Of a DNA stretch of 64,000 nt, positions 32,611 through 41,089 are shown one piece after another; position 1 is the stretch's first letter; the number at the start of each line of letters is the position of its first letter. This stretch comes from Streptomyces fradiae. GTDB taxonomy: Bacteria > Actinomycetota > Actinomycetes > Streptomycetales > Streptomycetaceae. The notes below the pieces were generated by a model that saw only the letters and a program-made list of their open reading frames with translations, was not told the DNA's origin and made no database searches. The translations under genes and the position numbers were made by a program. The stretch is from positions 3,038,001 to 3,102,000 of the forward strand of contig NZ_CP065958.1 of the NCBI RefSeq assembly GCF_041270065.1, given 5' to 3'.

Positions 32611-34131
32611 ATGGCGTCGAGCATGACGACGGCTTCGACCGGGATGCCCCGGTACCAGAAGACGTTCCTCGGGCACCCCCGAGGTCTGACCACCCTCTTC
32701 TTCACCGAGATGTGGGAGCGCTTCTCCTACTACGGCATGAGGGCCCTGCTGGTGTACTACCTGGTCTCCGGTGGCGTCGACGCCGCCAAGGGGAGCCAGG
32801 GCGGCGGTCTCGCCATGACGGCCGCGACGGCCACGGCGATCTACTCCGTGTACGTGTCGATGGTCTACCTGATGGCCATGCCCGGCGGCTGGTTCGGTGA
32901 CCGCGTGTGGGGCGCCCGCAAGACGGTCGCCATCGCCGGTTTCGTGATCATGGCCGGTCACATCTCCCTCGCCCTGCCGGGCCAGGCGATGTTCTTCGTG
33001 GGTCTGGCGCTCGTCGCCGTGGGTTCGGGTCTGCTCAAGGCCAACATCTCGACGATGGTCGGCCACCTCTACAACGGCCCGGACGACCCGCGCCGTGACG
33101 GTGGCTTCACGCTCTTCTACATCGGCATCAACCTCGGCGCCTTCGTCTCGCCGCTCCTCATCGGCACCATCGGCAAGGAAGTCAACTGGCACGTGGGCTT
33201 CGCCCTCGCCGCCGTCGGCATGGGCCTCGGCCTCGCCGTCTTCCTCGCCTTCGGCAAGAGCCTCAACCCGAAGAGCAGCGAGGTCCCGAACCCGCTGTCC
33301 GCCGAGGAGCGCAGGAACGTCCTCGTCAAGGTCTGCCTGGTCGTGGTCGCCGCCGCCGTGTTCTACGGCGCGGTCGTCGCCCTCGGCCTGTACACCCTGA
33401 ACTGGGCCCTGGTCCCGCTGACCCTGGCCGGTCTGATCATCCCGATCGCCGTCCTGGCCCGGATCAAGCGCGACAAGGACCTCGACAAGGCCGAGCAGTC
33501 CAAGGTCTCCGGCTACATCTGGTTCTTCGTCGCCGCCGCCGTCTTCTGGATGATCTACGACCAGGGTGGCTCGACCCTGTCGCTGTTCGCCGACGACAAG
33601 ACCGCCGACACGATGTTCGGCCTCGGCTTCTCCGCCACCTGGTACCAGTCGCTGAACCCGCTCTTCGTGATGGCGCTCGCCCCGGTCTTCGCCTGGCTGT
33701 GGCTGTGGCTCGCCCGCCGCAACAAGGAGCCCAACACCATCGTGAAGTTCGCGATGGGCATCGTCGCGGTCGGCGCGTCGTTCTTCATCTTCATCGTCCC
33801 GATGAACATGGCCGGCGACGGCACCCTGGTCTCCCCGATGTGGCTCGTCTCGATCTACATGATCCAGACCATCGGTGAGCTGTGCCTCTCCCCGGTCGGC
33901 CTCTCCGTCACCACGAAGATGGCGCCGAAGAAGTACGCATCCCAGATGATGGGTGTCTGGTTCCTCGCCGTCACCGCCGGTGACTGCACCACCGGTCTGC
34001 TCTCCATCGCGGGCGTGGACCTCAACGGAACCGGGATCATCGCGTTGCAGGCCACACTGGCCGTGGTCGCCGGATTCGCGATCTACATGTACCGCAACAA
34101 GGTCCAGGCGCTCATGGGCGACGTCCACTGA
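32611..34131 (+). CDS. POT/PTR2-family proton-coupled oligopeptide transporter
   Basis: A 506-residue MFS-type transporter with 12 or more TM helices. The helix-1 E-x-x-E-R motif is FFTEMWERFSYYGMRALLVYYL, the proton-coupling signature of the family. DRVWGARKTVAIAGFVIMAGH and FTLFYIGINLGAFVSPLLIGTIG are the PTR2 signatures. It imports di- and tripeptides with protons. ATG at 32611 follows AAGGA at 5 nt spacing. The divergent two-component system may regulate it. A 16-bp hairpin terminates it. Confidence 0.93.
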   Translation: MASSMTTASTGMPRYQKTFLGHPRGLTTLFFTEMWERFSYYGMRALLVYYLVSGGVDAAKGSQGGGLAMTAATATAIYSVYVSMVYLMAMPGGWFGDRVWGARKTVAIAGFVIMAGHISLALPGQAMFFVGLALVAVGSGLLKANISTMVGHLYNGPDDPRRDGGFTLFYIGINLGAFVSPLLIGTIGKEVNWHVGFALAAVGMGLGLAVFLAFGKSLNPKSSEVPNPLSAEERRNVLVKVCLVVVAAAVFYGAVVALGLYTLNWALVPLTLAGLIIPIAVLARIKRDKDLDKAEQSKVSGYIWFFVAAAVFWMIYDQGGSTLSLFADDKTADTMFGLGFSATWYQSLNPLFVMALAPVFAWLWLWLARRNKEPNTIVKFAMGIVAVGASFFIFIVPMNMAGDGTLVSPMWLVSIYMIQTIGELCLSPVGLSVTTKMAPKKYASQMMGVWFLAVTAGDCTTGLLSIAGVDLNGTGIIALQATLAVVAGFAIYMYRNKVQALMGDVH

Positions 34132-34162
34132 CGTCCGACTGACGCTGTAGCTGTACGGCTCT

Positions 34163-34197
34163 GAGGGCCGCCGCACCGAACCGGTGCGGCGGCCCTC
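34163..34197. terminator. Bidirectional terminator, 16-bp perfect stem
   Basis: GAGGGCCGCCGCACCG, loop AAC, perfect complement, then CGCC. It separates the convergent POT transporter and the surface-protein operon. Confidence 0.92.
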
Positions 34198-34209
34198 CGC
34201 CTTTTCCGC

Positions 34210-35607
34210 CTACCTGCGCAGGCGGGCCCACGGGGTGAAGGTGAACACCGCGCCGCCGAGCAGGATCACCGTGCCGGCGACCAGGGCGAGGGCGCGCAGG
34301 GCGCCGCCGTCGTCGGCGCCGGTGTCGGCGAGGCCGCCACCACCGGAGCCGGACGTGGTGGACGCGCCGCCGTCCCCGCTGCCGCCGGCCGCGCCGCCCG
34401 CCTGCTTCTCGGTGTCCAGGGTCAGCGAGGCCTGGACGGAGCCCTTGACCTCGCAGGGGATGACGATCGGCGAGCCGCCGAGCGAGACGCTGATGGTCAG
34501 CTTGCCGGGGCTCAGCGTGGCCTTGCCGCTCGCGCCCGGCTTGTAGGTGCCGGTCATGTCGGTCAGGTCGACCGGCTTGCCCGCCTCCAGGGGCTCGGGG
34601 TTGGGCGCGCCGGTGACGGTGACCGTGCCGCTGTCCGCGCCGCCGATCTTCACCGCCATCGAGGGCTTGAGGGCGCCCTTGGGGAGGGCGGCCGGGCTGT
34701 TCATGACGCCCTTGGCGGTCTTGACGGTGAGGGCGTAGGAGCCGCCGTTCTTCTTGGCGTTGATGGTCACCTTGGAGTTGATGGACGCCGGGCCGGGGGC
34801 CTGGCAGGCGAAGGCGACGGAGACCTCCTTGCCGGGGAAGTCGGTCTGGCCGCCGGAGCCGCCGGAGCTGCCGCCGGAGGTCGAGCCTCCCGCCGTGGTG
34901 CCGCCTGCGGTGCTGCCGCCGCTGGTGGTCGTACCGCCACTCGTCGTCGTACCACCGCTGGTCGTCGTACCACCGCTGGTCGTCGTACCACCGCTCGTGG
35001 TCGTACCACCGGACGAGGAGCCGCCACCGGACGAGGAGCCGCCGCCACCGCCGTCCGTCACCTTGATCGTGGCGCCGACCGCGACCGTCTCCTTCGGGGA
35101 GCACTTGGTGTCCGTCGACATCGGCTTGGAGACGTTGATCGTGTACTTGTCGGGCGTCAGCGTGATCTCGCCCGCCTTCTCCAGCTTCAGCTTGCCCTTC
35201 ATGTCCGGCAGGACCATCGGGCTGTTCTTCGGGATCGGCGGGTTCTGCCGGGGGCCCTCCATGGTCAGGGTGCCGCTCGCCGCGCCGCCGATCTTGATCA
35301 CGCCGGTCGGCTTCACCGTGTCCTTGTCGAGGTCGAGGATGTCCGGGTTCTTGGACGCGGCCTCGACCGTCTTCCAGACCACCTCGACCTCGTCGCCGAC
35401 CTTGGCCTCCGCGGGCGCGGTGATCTGCACCTTGGTGGTGCCCTGGACCGGCGGAAGGCCGGAGATGGCGGGCGGGATGCACTCGGTCTTGTACGAGACC
35501 TCCGCCGCCAGGGCGGGTGCGGCGGTCAGCAGGATCCCCGCCCCGCCGAGGATCAGCGCGACGCCCGTCGCACCGATCCTCCGTGTCGTCGTGCGTGTCG
35601 TACTCAC
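34210..35607 (-). CDS. Secreted surface protein with two copies of a repeat domain and an LADTG sorting signal
   Basis: A 465-residue exported protein. A signal peptide (GATGVALILGGAGILLTAAPALA) is followed by domain A (about 36-175). A Ser/Gly/Thr linker follows with five SGGTTT hexapeptides. Domain B (about 230-390) comes next, then a Gly/Ser linker and LADTG. A TM helix (ALALVAGTVILLGGAVF) and WARLRR tail complete a sortase signal. LAxTG is the class E pentapeptide used by Streptomyces. Domain B shares KGVMNSPAALPKG, KIGGADSGTVTVTGAPNP and DMTGTYKPGASGKATLSPGK with the single-domain protein at 37456. GTG at 35607 overlaps the previous stop (GTGA). Domain function is unknown to me. Confidence 0.8.
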   Translation of the reverse strand: MSTTRTTTRRIGATGVALILGGAGILLTAAPALAAEVSYKTECIPPAISGLPPVQGTTKVQITAPAEAKVGDEVEVVWKTVEAASKNPDILDLDKDTVKPTGVIKIGGAASGTLTMEGPRQNPPIPKNSPMVLPDMKGKLKLEKAGEITLTPDKYTINVSKPMSTDTKCSPKETVAVGATIKVTDGGGGGSSSGGGSSSGGTTTSGGTTTSGGTTTSGGTTTSGGTTTSGGSTAGGTTAGGSTSGGSSGGSGGQTDFPGKEVSVAFACQAPGPASINSKVTINAKKNGGSYALTVKTAKGVMNSPAALPKGALKPSMAVKIGGADSGTVTVTGAPNPEPLEAGKPVDLTDMTGTYKPGASGKATLSPGKLTISVSLGGSPIVIPCEVKGSVQASLTLDTEKQAGGAAGGSGDGGASTTSGSGGGGLADTGADDGGALRALALVAGTVILLGGAVFTFTPWARLRR

Positions 35608-36644
35608 GCCTGTCCCTTCGTCGTCGGACTGGTCTCTGACGGTGCGGAGTCAGGGGTGAACCACGGCAGGACCGCCGTCGGTTCGGATACGGATACAGAG
35701 GCGGGGGCGGGGGCAGGTGTACGGCCACGGGCCCGGCGGCCCCGGGGGACGAAGGCCGCCGCCGGGCGGACCCGGTCCACGACCGCCATGCCGATACGGA
35801 AGAGGGCGGCCGGGACGACGAGCGCGAGCAGCACCCAGAACAGGGTCACGCCCCAGGGGCGACCGACGCCCCAGGACTGCTCGACGAGGACCTTGCCGCC
35901 GAAGCGCACGGAGACCTGGTAGTCGCCGTGCGCGCCGGCGGTCAGCTCGACCGGCAGTCTGACCAGGGCCTTGCGGCCGGGTTCGATCGTGCCGCGCCAC
36001 TGGCGCTCCTCGTACTGCGGCGCGAACACCCCGTGGCTGGTGCCGACTTCGAAGACGGGGTCCTTGACCGGTGTCTGGCCGAGGTTGCCGAGGGTCACGA
36101 CGACCTCGCGCCGGGCCGGGGCGCCGAACCACACCAGGACCCCGCTCGAACCCTCCAGGCGGGCCGAGGTGAGAACGGCGAGCCGGCCCGTGCCGGTGGT
36201 CTCGGGCAGCGGGGCGGTGGGGTGGCCGGCGACCGCGAACGCGGCGTCCACGGCGTCCTGTTGGCCGGTCACCCCGGCCACGTGCACCACGCAAGGGCAG
36301 GGCACGGGTGGTTCGGCGACGGGCAGTTTCGCGCTGAAGGAGCCCTTGGCGTCGACCGTGGCCGCGCGGCCGTCGGTGTTGGCGCAGGAGTTGGTGCCGC
36401 CGATGACGCCCTTGCCGGGCGCCGACTGTCCGCAGACCAGCAGCATGAGCAGGGCGCCCGGCTTCCAGCCGGAGCCGCTGACGGTGATCTCGCCGCCCTT
36501 GCCGCCCTCGGCCTGCGAGAGCGCGACCCGGGGCGCCTCGGCGGCCGTGGCGGTGGCCGGCAGCAGGGCGAGTGGCAGGACGAGCAGGAGCGCGGTGAGC
36601 AGTGCGGTGATCAGCGCGCCCGCCGCCGTACGCAGGTACGTCAT
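35604..36644 (-). CDS. Exported membrane-anchored protein of the surface operon
   Basis: A 346-residue protein. A signal peptide or TM (ITALLTALLLVLPLALLPATATA) is followed by a ~110-residue Ig-like/wall-type domain (VALSQAEGGKGGEITVSGSGWKPGALLMLLVCG, with CxNT and PCPC cysteines). A second beta-rich domain follows (VVVTLGNLGQTPVKDPVFEVG...RGTIEPGRKALVRLPVEL). A C-terminal TM (VTLFWVLLALVVPAALFRIG) leads to a cytoplasmic tail. GSGWxPG is common in actinobacterial neocarzinostatin-like or adhesive Ig folds. ATG at 36644 overlaps the previous stop (ATGA), and its own stop overlaps the next start. It is probably a membrane scaffold for the sortase substrates. No enzyme motif seen. Confidence 0.75.
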   Translation of the reverse strand: MTYLRTAAGALITALLTALLLVLPLALLPATATAAEAPRVALSQAEGGKGGEITVSGSGWKPGALLMLLVCGQSAPGKGVIGGTNSCANTDGRAATVDAKGSFSAKLPVAEPPVPCPCVVHVAGVTGQQDAVDAAFAVAGHPTAPLPETTGTGRLAVLTSARLEGSSGVLVWFGAPARREVVVTLGNLGQTPVKDPVFEVGTSHGVFAPQYEERQWRGTIEPGRKALVRLPVELTAGAHGDYQVSVRFGGKVLVEQSWGVGRPWGVTLFWVLLALVVPAALFRIGMAVVDRVRPAAAFVPRGRRARGRTPAPAPASVSVSEPTAVLPWFTPDSAPSETSPTTKGQA

Positions 36645-37456
36645 CGTCTCCTCCGTCGTATCGCGTACGTGGCCGTGCCCGCCGTCGCGAGGAGGGCGGC
36701 CGCCAGACCACCGACGCCCGCCGGGGAGGCGAAGGAGGCGTCCGCGCGGGCGGTCGCGGGCGCCGCGCCGGGGGCGGCGGCCGTCAGGCGCACGGTGACC
36801 GAGTCGAGCGCGGGCGGGTCGGGCCAGGGGTCGGTGCGGGTGACGCGTTCGCCGGGGCGCAGGGTGACCGGCAGGGCCTGCGCGGGGCGGTCCAGGACGG
36901 TGCCGAAGAGGCCCTCGGCGCGTACGGCGAGGCGCGGGGCGAGCACGGTGTTGCCGCGGTTGACCAGGGTGTAGCGCAGGGTGCACCGGGTGCCGGAGCG
37001 CTCCACGCGCACGTCCTCGACGGTCAGCGCGGCCAGCCGGGGCCCGCTCACCCGCAGGTGGAGCGGGACGACGGTGGCGTGCCCGGCGGCCTCGGCCCGT
37101 ACCGCACCGCGGTGCTCCCCGGGCGGGGTGTCGGCGGTGACGGTGACGGCGAAGGGCACGTCCGCGCGGGTACGGGCGGGCACGGTCACGGTCGTGGCGG
37201 CGAAGGCGACGGGCGCGCCGCCCTGGCCGGTGAGGCGGACGGTGAGCGGGCGCGGGGCGGGGTTGGTGACGGAGAGGGTGTCCTGCAGGACACTGCCGGC
37301 GGCGCCCTCCAGATAGACGTACGGGCGGCCGGCGGCGGGCGCGGCGGTCCAGGCCCCGGCGTCGGCCCTGGCGCCCGCGTCGGCGTGGGGCGGCGGGGCG
37401 GCCGCGAGCACGCCGAGAAGGGCGACTGCCCCGAGGCCCGCCCGTACCCCCCGCAT
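36641..37456 (-). CDS. Exported beta-sandwich protein with C-terminal TM (WxL/DUF916-like)
   Basis: A 271-residue protein. The signal peptide (AGLGAVALLGVLAAAPPPHADA) is followed by two Ig-like beta sandwiches: residues about 45-140 (VTNPAPRPLTVRLTGQGG...VPARTRADVPFAV) and 145-230 (VNRGNTVLAPRLAVRAEGLFGTVL). A TM (GVGGLAAALLATAGTATYAI) and RRRRR tail end the chain. The layout resembles DUF916/WxL-interacting proteins that tether surface complexes in Firmicutes, but I see only fold-level similarity. ATG at 37456 shares one base with the previous stop (TGATG); TTG one codon earlier is possible. Confidence 0.7.
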   Translation of the reverse strand: MRGVRAGLGAVALLGVLAAAPPPHADAGARADAGAWTAAPAAGRPYVYLEGAAGSVLQDTLSVTNPAPRPLTVRLTGQGGAPVAFAATTVTVPARTRADVPFAVTVTADTPPGEHRGAVRAEAAGHATVVPLHLRVSGPRLAALTVEDVRVERSGTRCTLRYTLVNRGNTVLAPRLAVRAEGLFGTVLDRPAQALPVTLRPGERVTRTDPWPDPPALDSVTVRLTAAAPGAAPATARADASFASPAGVGGLAAALLATAGTATYAIRRRRR

Positions 37457-38181
37457 CAACGTGCCGTGTGCCGGGCCGAGCGCCGGGTGAGCCAGAGCAC
37501 TCCGGCCGTGCCGGTCAGCAGCACGGTGCCGCCGAGGGTGCCGAGCGCGGTGGCGGAGTCGAGGGGCCCGGTCTTGGGCAGCTGCCCGCCGCCCGAGTCC
37601 GTACCGCCGGAGGAGCCGGGGTCGTCGGACCCACCGGAACCGCCTCCGGACCCTCCCGAGGCGGTCACGTCCAGCTCCAGGGCGGGCTTGGGGCTGTTGG
37701 TGGGCTTGCAGGTGGCGGCGTCCATGCCGAGCGCGTGGACGATGAGCGTGCCGGCCGTGAAGGTGACCTTGCCGCTCTTCTTGGGCGTGTACGTGCCCGT
37801 CAACTGCCCGATCTTGATGGGGGTGTTGGGCGGGATCGCGACCGCGTTCGGCACGCCCTTGACCTGCACCTTGCCGCTGTCGGCGCCGCCGAGCACCAGC
37901 TCGGCGCGCGGGGTCATGACCCCCTTGGGCAGCTCGACCGGGCTGTCCGAGACGCCCTTCTCGAAGGACATGGTGATCGTGTACGAGCTTCCGCTCTTCT
38001 CGGCCTTGATGTCGACGGGCGAGACGGCGCTCTTGGGACCGATCTTCGTCTCGCAGGCGTAGTCGACGTCGACGACGGTGGCGTGGGCGGCGGGCGCGGA
38101 GACCAGCACGGCCGAGCCGGCCACCGCCACCGTCGCCGTCAGCGCACGGGCCACTCTTCTCCGGTTCGGCACGTTCGGCAC
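37456..38181 (-). CDS. LPXTG-anchored surface protein, single repeat domain
   Basis: A 241-residue exported protein, first gene of the four-gene operon. The signal peptide (ARALTATVAVAGSAVLVSAPAAHA) is followed by one copy (about 35-170) of the domain found in the LADTG protein: KGVSDSPVELPKG, VLGGADSGKVQVKGVPN, LTGTYTPKKSGKVTFTAG. A Gly/Ser linker, LPKTG, a TM (TALGTLGGTVLLTGTAGVLWL) and RRSAR complete a sortase signal. LPxTG differs from the LAxTG of its partner, so two sortase classes may act. I chose GTG at 38181 (VPNVPNRRR) since GAGGG is 8-9 nt upstream; GTG at 38190 lies too close to that site. Confidence 0.8.
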   Translation of the reverse strand: MPNVPNRRRVARALTATVAVAGSAVLVSAPAAHATVVDVDYACETKIGPKSAVSPVDIKAEKSGSSYTITMSFEKGVSDSPVELPKGVMTPRAELVLGGADSGKVQVKGVPNAVAIPPNTPIKIGQLTGTYTPKKSGKVTFTAGTLIVHALGMDAATCKPTNSPKPALELDVTASGGSGGGSGGSDDPGSSGGTDSGGGQLPKTGPLDSATALGTLGGTVLLTGTAGVLWLTRRSARHTAR

Positions 38182-38217
38182 CTCAAGCACCCCTCACCGC
38201 ACTCACCACAGCATTGC

Positions 38218-38242
38218 TGACGGTTCATCAGATTGGCCGTCA
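38218..38242. promoter_or_regulatory. Inverted repeat upstream of the surface operon
   Basis: TGACGG and CCGTCA arms separated by 13 bp, 37 bp upstream of the operon start. In gene orientation TTGACG forms a good -35 hexamer embedded in one arm, so a protein bound here could block or recruit polymerase. Confidence 0.45.
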
Positions 38243-38290
38243 AGGTACGCCCGGTGCCTTGTGGAGGGAAGAGAGAGCGTTGTGAAAGTC

Positions 38291-38722
38291 CTATGCGGGG
38301 GCGGCGAGTTCCGCCCAGACCGTCTTGCCCGGGGCGCCCGGGACCCGGTCGATGCCCCAGGCGCGGCAAAGCCGCTGCACGATGAACATCCCGTGTCCGC
38401 CCGGGCGGCCGGCCCGGTGCGGGGTGCGCGGGGCGGGCTGGCCGGCGCCTCGGTCGGCGACCTCCAGGCGCAGCACCTCGGCGAGGCGCAGCACGCGCAG
38501 GCTCTCCGGGCCCTCGGCGTGCAGGCAGGCGTTGGTGACCAGTTCGGAGACGACGAGGAGGACGTCCTCGGCGGCGGCCCGGCGATCCGCGGTGGCGGCC
38601 GGCAGCCAGCCCCACTCGTGGAGCAGCTGCCTGGTGAAGTCGCGGGCGAGCGGAACGGTGCCACTGGCCGACCCAAGGGCGAGGGTGCGGACCTCGGGGT
38701 CGCCGGAGGCGGTCTCCTTCAA
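38291..38722 (-). CDS. prsI: Anti-sigma factor, HATPase/serine-kinase (RsbW/PrsI type)
   Basis: A 143-residue GHKL ATPase-fold protein. The N box is LLVVSELVTNACLHAEG, the G1 box VADRGAGQP and the G2 box GGHGMFIVQRL. Such proteins bind SigB-type sigma factors and phosphorylate the STAS antagonist. TTG at 38722 has GAGGTGA 5 nt upstream. It lies 127 bp from the STAS gene on the same strand, with the sigma gene divergent beyond. The order matches my memory of the S. coelicolor sigI locus; the symbol is given on that basis and should be tested. It could alternatively act on another sigma factor. Confidence 0.75.
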   Translation of the reverse strand: MKETASGDPEVRTLALGSASGTVPLARDFTRQLLHEWGWLPAATADRRAAAEDVLLVVSELVTNACLHAEGPESLRVLRLAEVLRLEVADRGAGQPAPRTPHRAGRPGGHGMFIVQRLCRAWGIDRVPGAPGKTVWAELAAPA

Positions 38723-38849
38723 CGCTTCACCTCACCGATACCGATGCAATCGCTTGACGAGTTCAGGACAGGGGCCCGGCGGGCCGGGGTCGGGGACGCC
38801 GGGCGGAGGCGGAGGGCCGTGCGCCCGGGCCGTGCGCTCGGCCGGCTGC

Positions 38850-39233
38850 TCAGCCGGGATGCGGGAGCGCGGATTCGAGCGTGTCGTGGAGGGTGAAGAC
38901 GGCCTCCGCCCCGGTGATCTCGAAGACCCGCGCGACCGGCGGCCGCATCGCGGCCAGATGGACCCCGCCACCGCCGGCGTCCGCCCGGAGCCGGGCGGCC
39001 AGCAGGACGTTCAGTCCGGTCGAGTCGCAGAACTCGAGGCGTGAGCAGTCGAGTACGAGGCGTGTACGACCCTCGTCGAGCGCGTGGTCGAGTGGCGCAC
39101 GCAACAGTTCGGCGGTGTGGTGATCGAGCTCACCCACGGGGGTGAGCACCTCGCTCGCCCCCACGGTCCGGACCTCGACCCGAAACCGTTCGGGTGCGCT
39201 GCCGATGTGCTGGCGGTACATGCGTCGAACCAT
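38850..39233 (-). CDS. arsI: STAS-domain anti-sigma factor antagonist (RsbV/ArsI type)
   Basis: A 127-residue STAS protein. The core is EVLTPVGELDHHTAELLRAPLDHAL, then RLVLDCSRLEFCDSTGLNVLLAARLRADAGGGGVHLAAM, where the Ser of CDST is the usual phosphorylation site. It should bind the unphosphorylated anti-sigma partner and release the sigma factor. The start is uncertain. ATG at 39233 (MVRRMYRQ) is given. ATG at 39221 has a TATGGT -10-like box exactly 7 nt upstream and could begin a leaderless mRNA. It is divergent from the sigma gene with a 182-bp shared control region. Confidence 0.8.
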   Translation of the reverse strand: MVRRMYRQHIGSAPERFRVEVRTVGASEVLTPVGELDHHTAELLRAPLDHALDEGRTRLVLDCSRLEFCDSTGLNVLLAARLRADAGGGGVHLAAMRPPVARVFEITGAEAVFTLHDTLESALPHPG

Positions 39234-39415
39234 ACAAGCGCACCCGCGTGCACCGCACACAAGCTCCACCGCAATACATACCAAAGCAGACAATTGCCAC
39301 TTGCAACCATCAGGGTCGAGCAGGTAGGGCTAGTAAGGACCACATTTCCCACGGCCGGCTTCGGAGGCGCCGCACACCGCAGCAGAGACACAGAGACCAC
39401 CACTGGAGGAGACCC

Positions 39416-40276
39416 ATGTCCCCCCGCCTCGACGACGTATCCCTCGTACCCCTCGAGGTGGCGGAACGCGCGGAACTGCCGCACATCCCGCCCCTCGACG
39501 AGATCGCGCCGCTCGACGCGCGCGCCCTCTCGAAGAACCTCTTCGCCCGGCTGGGCGACCTGGAGGAGGGCACCCACGAGTACGCGTACGTCCGCAACAC
39601 CCTGATCGAACTCAACCTGGCCCTGGTCAAGTTCGCCGCCTCGCGGTTCCGCACCCGCAGCGAACCGATGGAGGACATCGTCCAGGTCGGCACCATCGGC
39701 CTCATCAAGGCGATCGACCGCTTCGAACTGGCCCGCGGCGTCGAGTTCCCCACCTTCGCGATGCCGACGATCATCGGCGAGATCAAGCGCTTCTTCCGCG
39801 ACACCTCGTGGTCGGTGCACGTCCCGCGCAGGCTCCAGGAGCTCCGCCTCGACCTGGCCAAGGCCGGCGACGAACTCGCCCAGCGCCTGGACCGGGCGCC
39901 CACCGTCGACGAGCTGGCCCGCGAACTGGGCATCGGCACCGACGAGGTCGTCGAGGGGATGGCCGCGGCCAACGCGTACACCGCGAGCTCGCTGGACGCC
40001 CCGCCGGAGGAGGCCGAGTCGGACGGCGGCGCGACGCTCGCCGACCGGCTCGGCTACGAGGACCACGGCCTGGAGGGCATCGAGTACGTCGAGTCGCTCA
40101 AGCCGCTGATCGCCTCGCTGCCGGCCCGCGAACGCCGCATACTGTCGCTGCGCTTCACGGCCGGGCTGACCCAGTCGGAGATCGGCGAGGAGCTGGGCAT
40201 CTCGCAGATGCACGTGTCGCGGCTGCTGTCGCGGACGCTGGCGCGACTGCGCAGGGGCCTGACGGCGGAGGAGTAG
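39416..40276 (+). CDS. sigI: RNA polymerase sigma factor, SigB/SigF/SigG subfamily
   Basis: A 286-residue group 3 sigma factor. Region 2 has LIELNLALVKFAASRFR, EDIVQVGTIGLIKAIDRFELARGVEFPTFAMPTIIGEIKRFFRD. Region 3 has RLQELRLDLAKAGDELAQRLDRAPTVDELARELG. Region 4 has LSLRFTAGLTQSEIGEELGISQMHVSRLLSRTLARLRRGL. Length is typical. ATG at 39416 has GGAGGAG 5 nt upstream, so longer ORF versions are rejected. It should be held by the neighbouring anti-sigma factor and released by the STAS protein. The sigI symbol rests on locus similarity with S. coelicolor (my recollection). It likely controls osmotic or developmental stress genes, by family. Confidence 0.88.
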   Translation: MSPRLDDVSLVPLEVAERAELPHIPPLDEIAPLDARALSKNLFARLGDLEEGTHEYAYVRNTLIELNLALVKFAASRFRTRSEPMEDIVQVGTIGLIKAIDRFELARGVEFPTFAMPTIIGEIKRFFRDTSWSVHVPRRLQELRLDLAKAGDELAQRLDRAPTVDELARELGIGTDEVVEGMAAANAYTASSLDAPPEEAESDGGATLADRLGYEDHGLEGIEYVESLKPLIASLPARERRILSLRFTAGLTQSEIGEELGISQMHVSRLLSRTLARLRRGLTAEE

Positions 40277-40294
40277 GGGAGGAGCGGGGGGCGC

Positions 40295-40918
40295 ATGCGG
40301 AAGTCACTGATCGGTACGGGCCGTTCGGCCGATGTGTACGAGGCCGGGGACGGCCGGGTCCTGCGGCGCTACCGCGACGGCGGCGACGCCGCACCGGAGG
40401 CCCGGATCATGCGGGAGCTCGCCGCGCACGGCTACCCCGTGCCGGCGGTGGCCCGCGCGGAGGGCCCCGACCTCCTCATGGAACGCCTCACCGGCCCCAC
40501 CCTCCTGGACGCCGCCGTGACCGGCACGGTCACCCCGGAGGCGGCGGGCGCCCTGCTCGCGGACCTCCTCGTCCGCCTCCACGCGACCCCGTGGATCCAT
40601 CTGGACCTGCATCCCGGCAATGTCGTCCTCACCCCGGCGGGCCCCGTCGTCATCGACTGGCGCACCGCCCGCCAGGGCCCGGCGGGCCTGGACCGCGCGA
40701 TGTCCGCCCTCCTCCTCGCGGAAGCCGCCCTCTCCCCCGCCCCCTACGCCCCCGGCGCCCACACCGCCCTGACCACCCTCCTCACCCACCTCCCCACCCC
40801 GGTCACCCCGTACGTCGCGCAGGCGACCGCCCTCCGGTCCCAGGACCCACACCTGTCGAAGGCGGAACGCGCGTCGATCCCGGCGGCCGGGGAGCTCATC
40901 GTCACCCTGGCCGGGTAG
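40295..40918 (+). CDS. Small APH-like kinase fold protein
   Basis: A 207-residue phosphotransferase-fold protein, 18 bp after the sigma gene. It starts SLIGTGRSADVYEAGDGRVLRRY (a glycine-rich loop without a clear beta-3 Lys). WIHLDLHPGNVVLTPAG carries the catalytic Asp and Asn of the HxDxxxxN loop, and VVIDWRTARQG the metal-binding Asp. That matches aminoglycoside/choline-kinase-like enzymes in a minimal form (families are usually 260 or more residues). ATG at 40295 follows a GGGGAGGAG tract. The substrate is unknown. Cotranscription with the sigma gene is possible. Confidence 0.75.
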   Translation: MRKSLIGTGRSADVYEAGDGRVLRRYRDGGDAAPEARIMRELAAHGYPVPAVARAEGPDLLMERLTGPTLLDAAVTGTVTPEAAGALLADLLVRLHATPWIHLDLHPGNVVLTPAGPVVIDWRTARQGPAGLDRAMSALLLAEAALSPAPYAPGAHTALTTLLTHLPTPVTPYVAQATALRSQDPHLSKAERASIPAAGELIVTLAG

Positions 40919-40924
40919 CCGCTT

Positions 40925-41089
40925 CTACCAGCCGATCCGCGCCTCGCCGAGCAGTTCGAACCCGGCGAGGCCGGCCAGCTCCCGGACCCGCTCGGGCGGG
41001 CAGCGCTTGTCGGCGTGCAGGGAGACGGTGTGCGTGCGGGGTAGGCCCGCGCATGTCCCATGCCGCCAATCTCGCGCGCGAGCGGTCAC
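40925..41089 (-). pseudogene. Short ORF resembling the C-terminal end of a lost gene
   Basis: A 54-codon minus-strand frame from a possible GTG at 41089 to TAG. The last 37 residues (SLHADKRCPPERVREL, then AGLAGFELLGEARIGW) have the composition and codon bias of a real protein, while the first 17 do not. There is no ribosome site. It looks like a 3' remnant of a deleted gene between the kinase-like gene and the next CDS, but a small functional protein is not excluded. I do not recognise the family. Confidence 0.35.
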
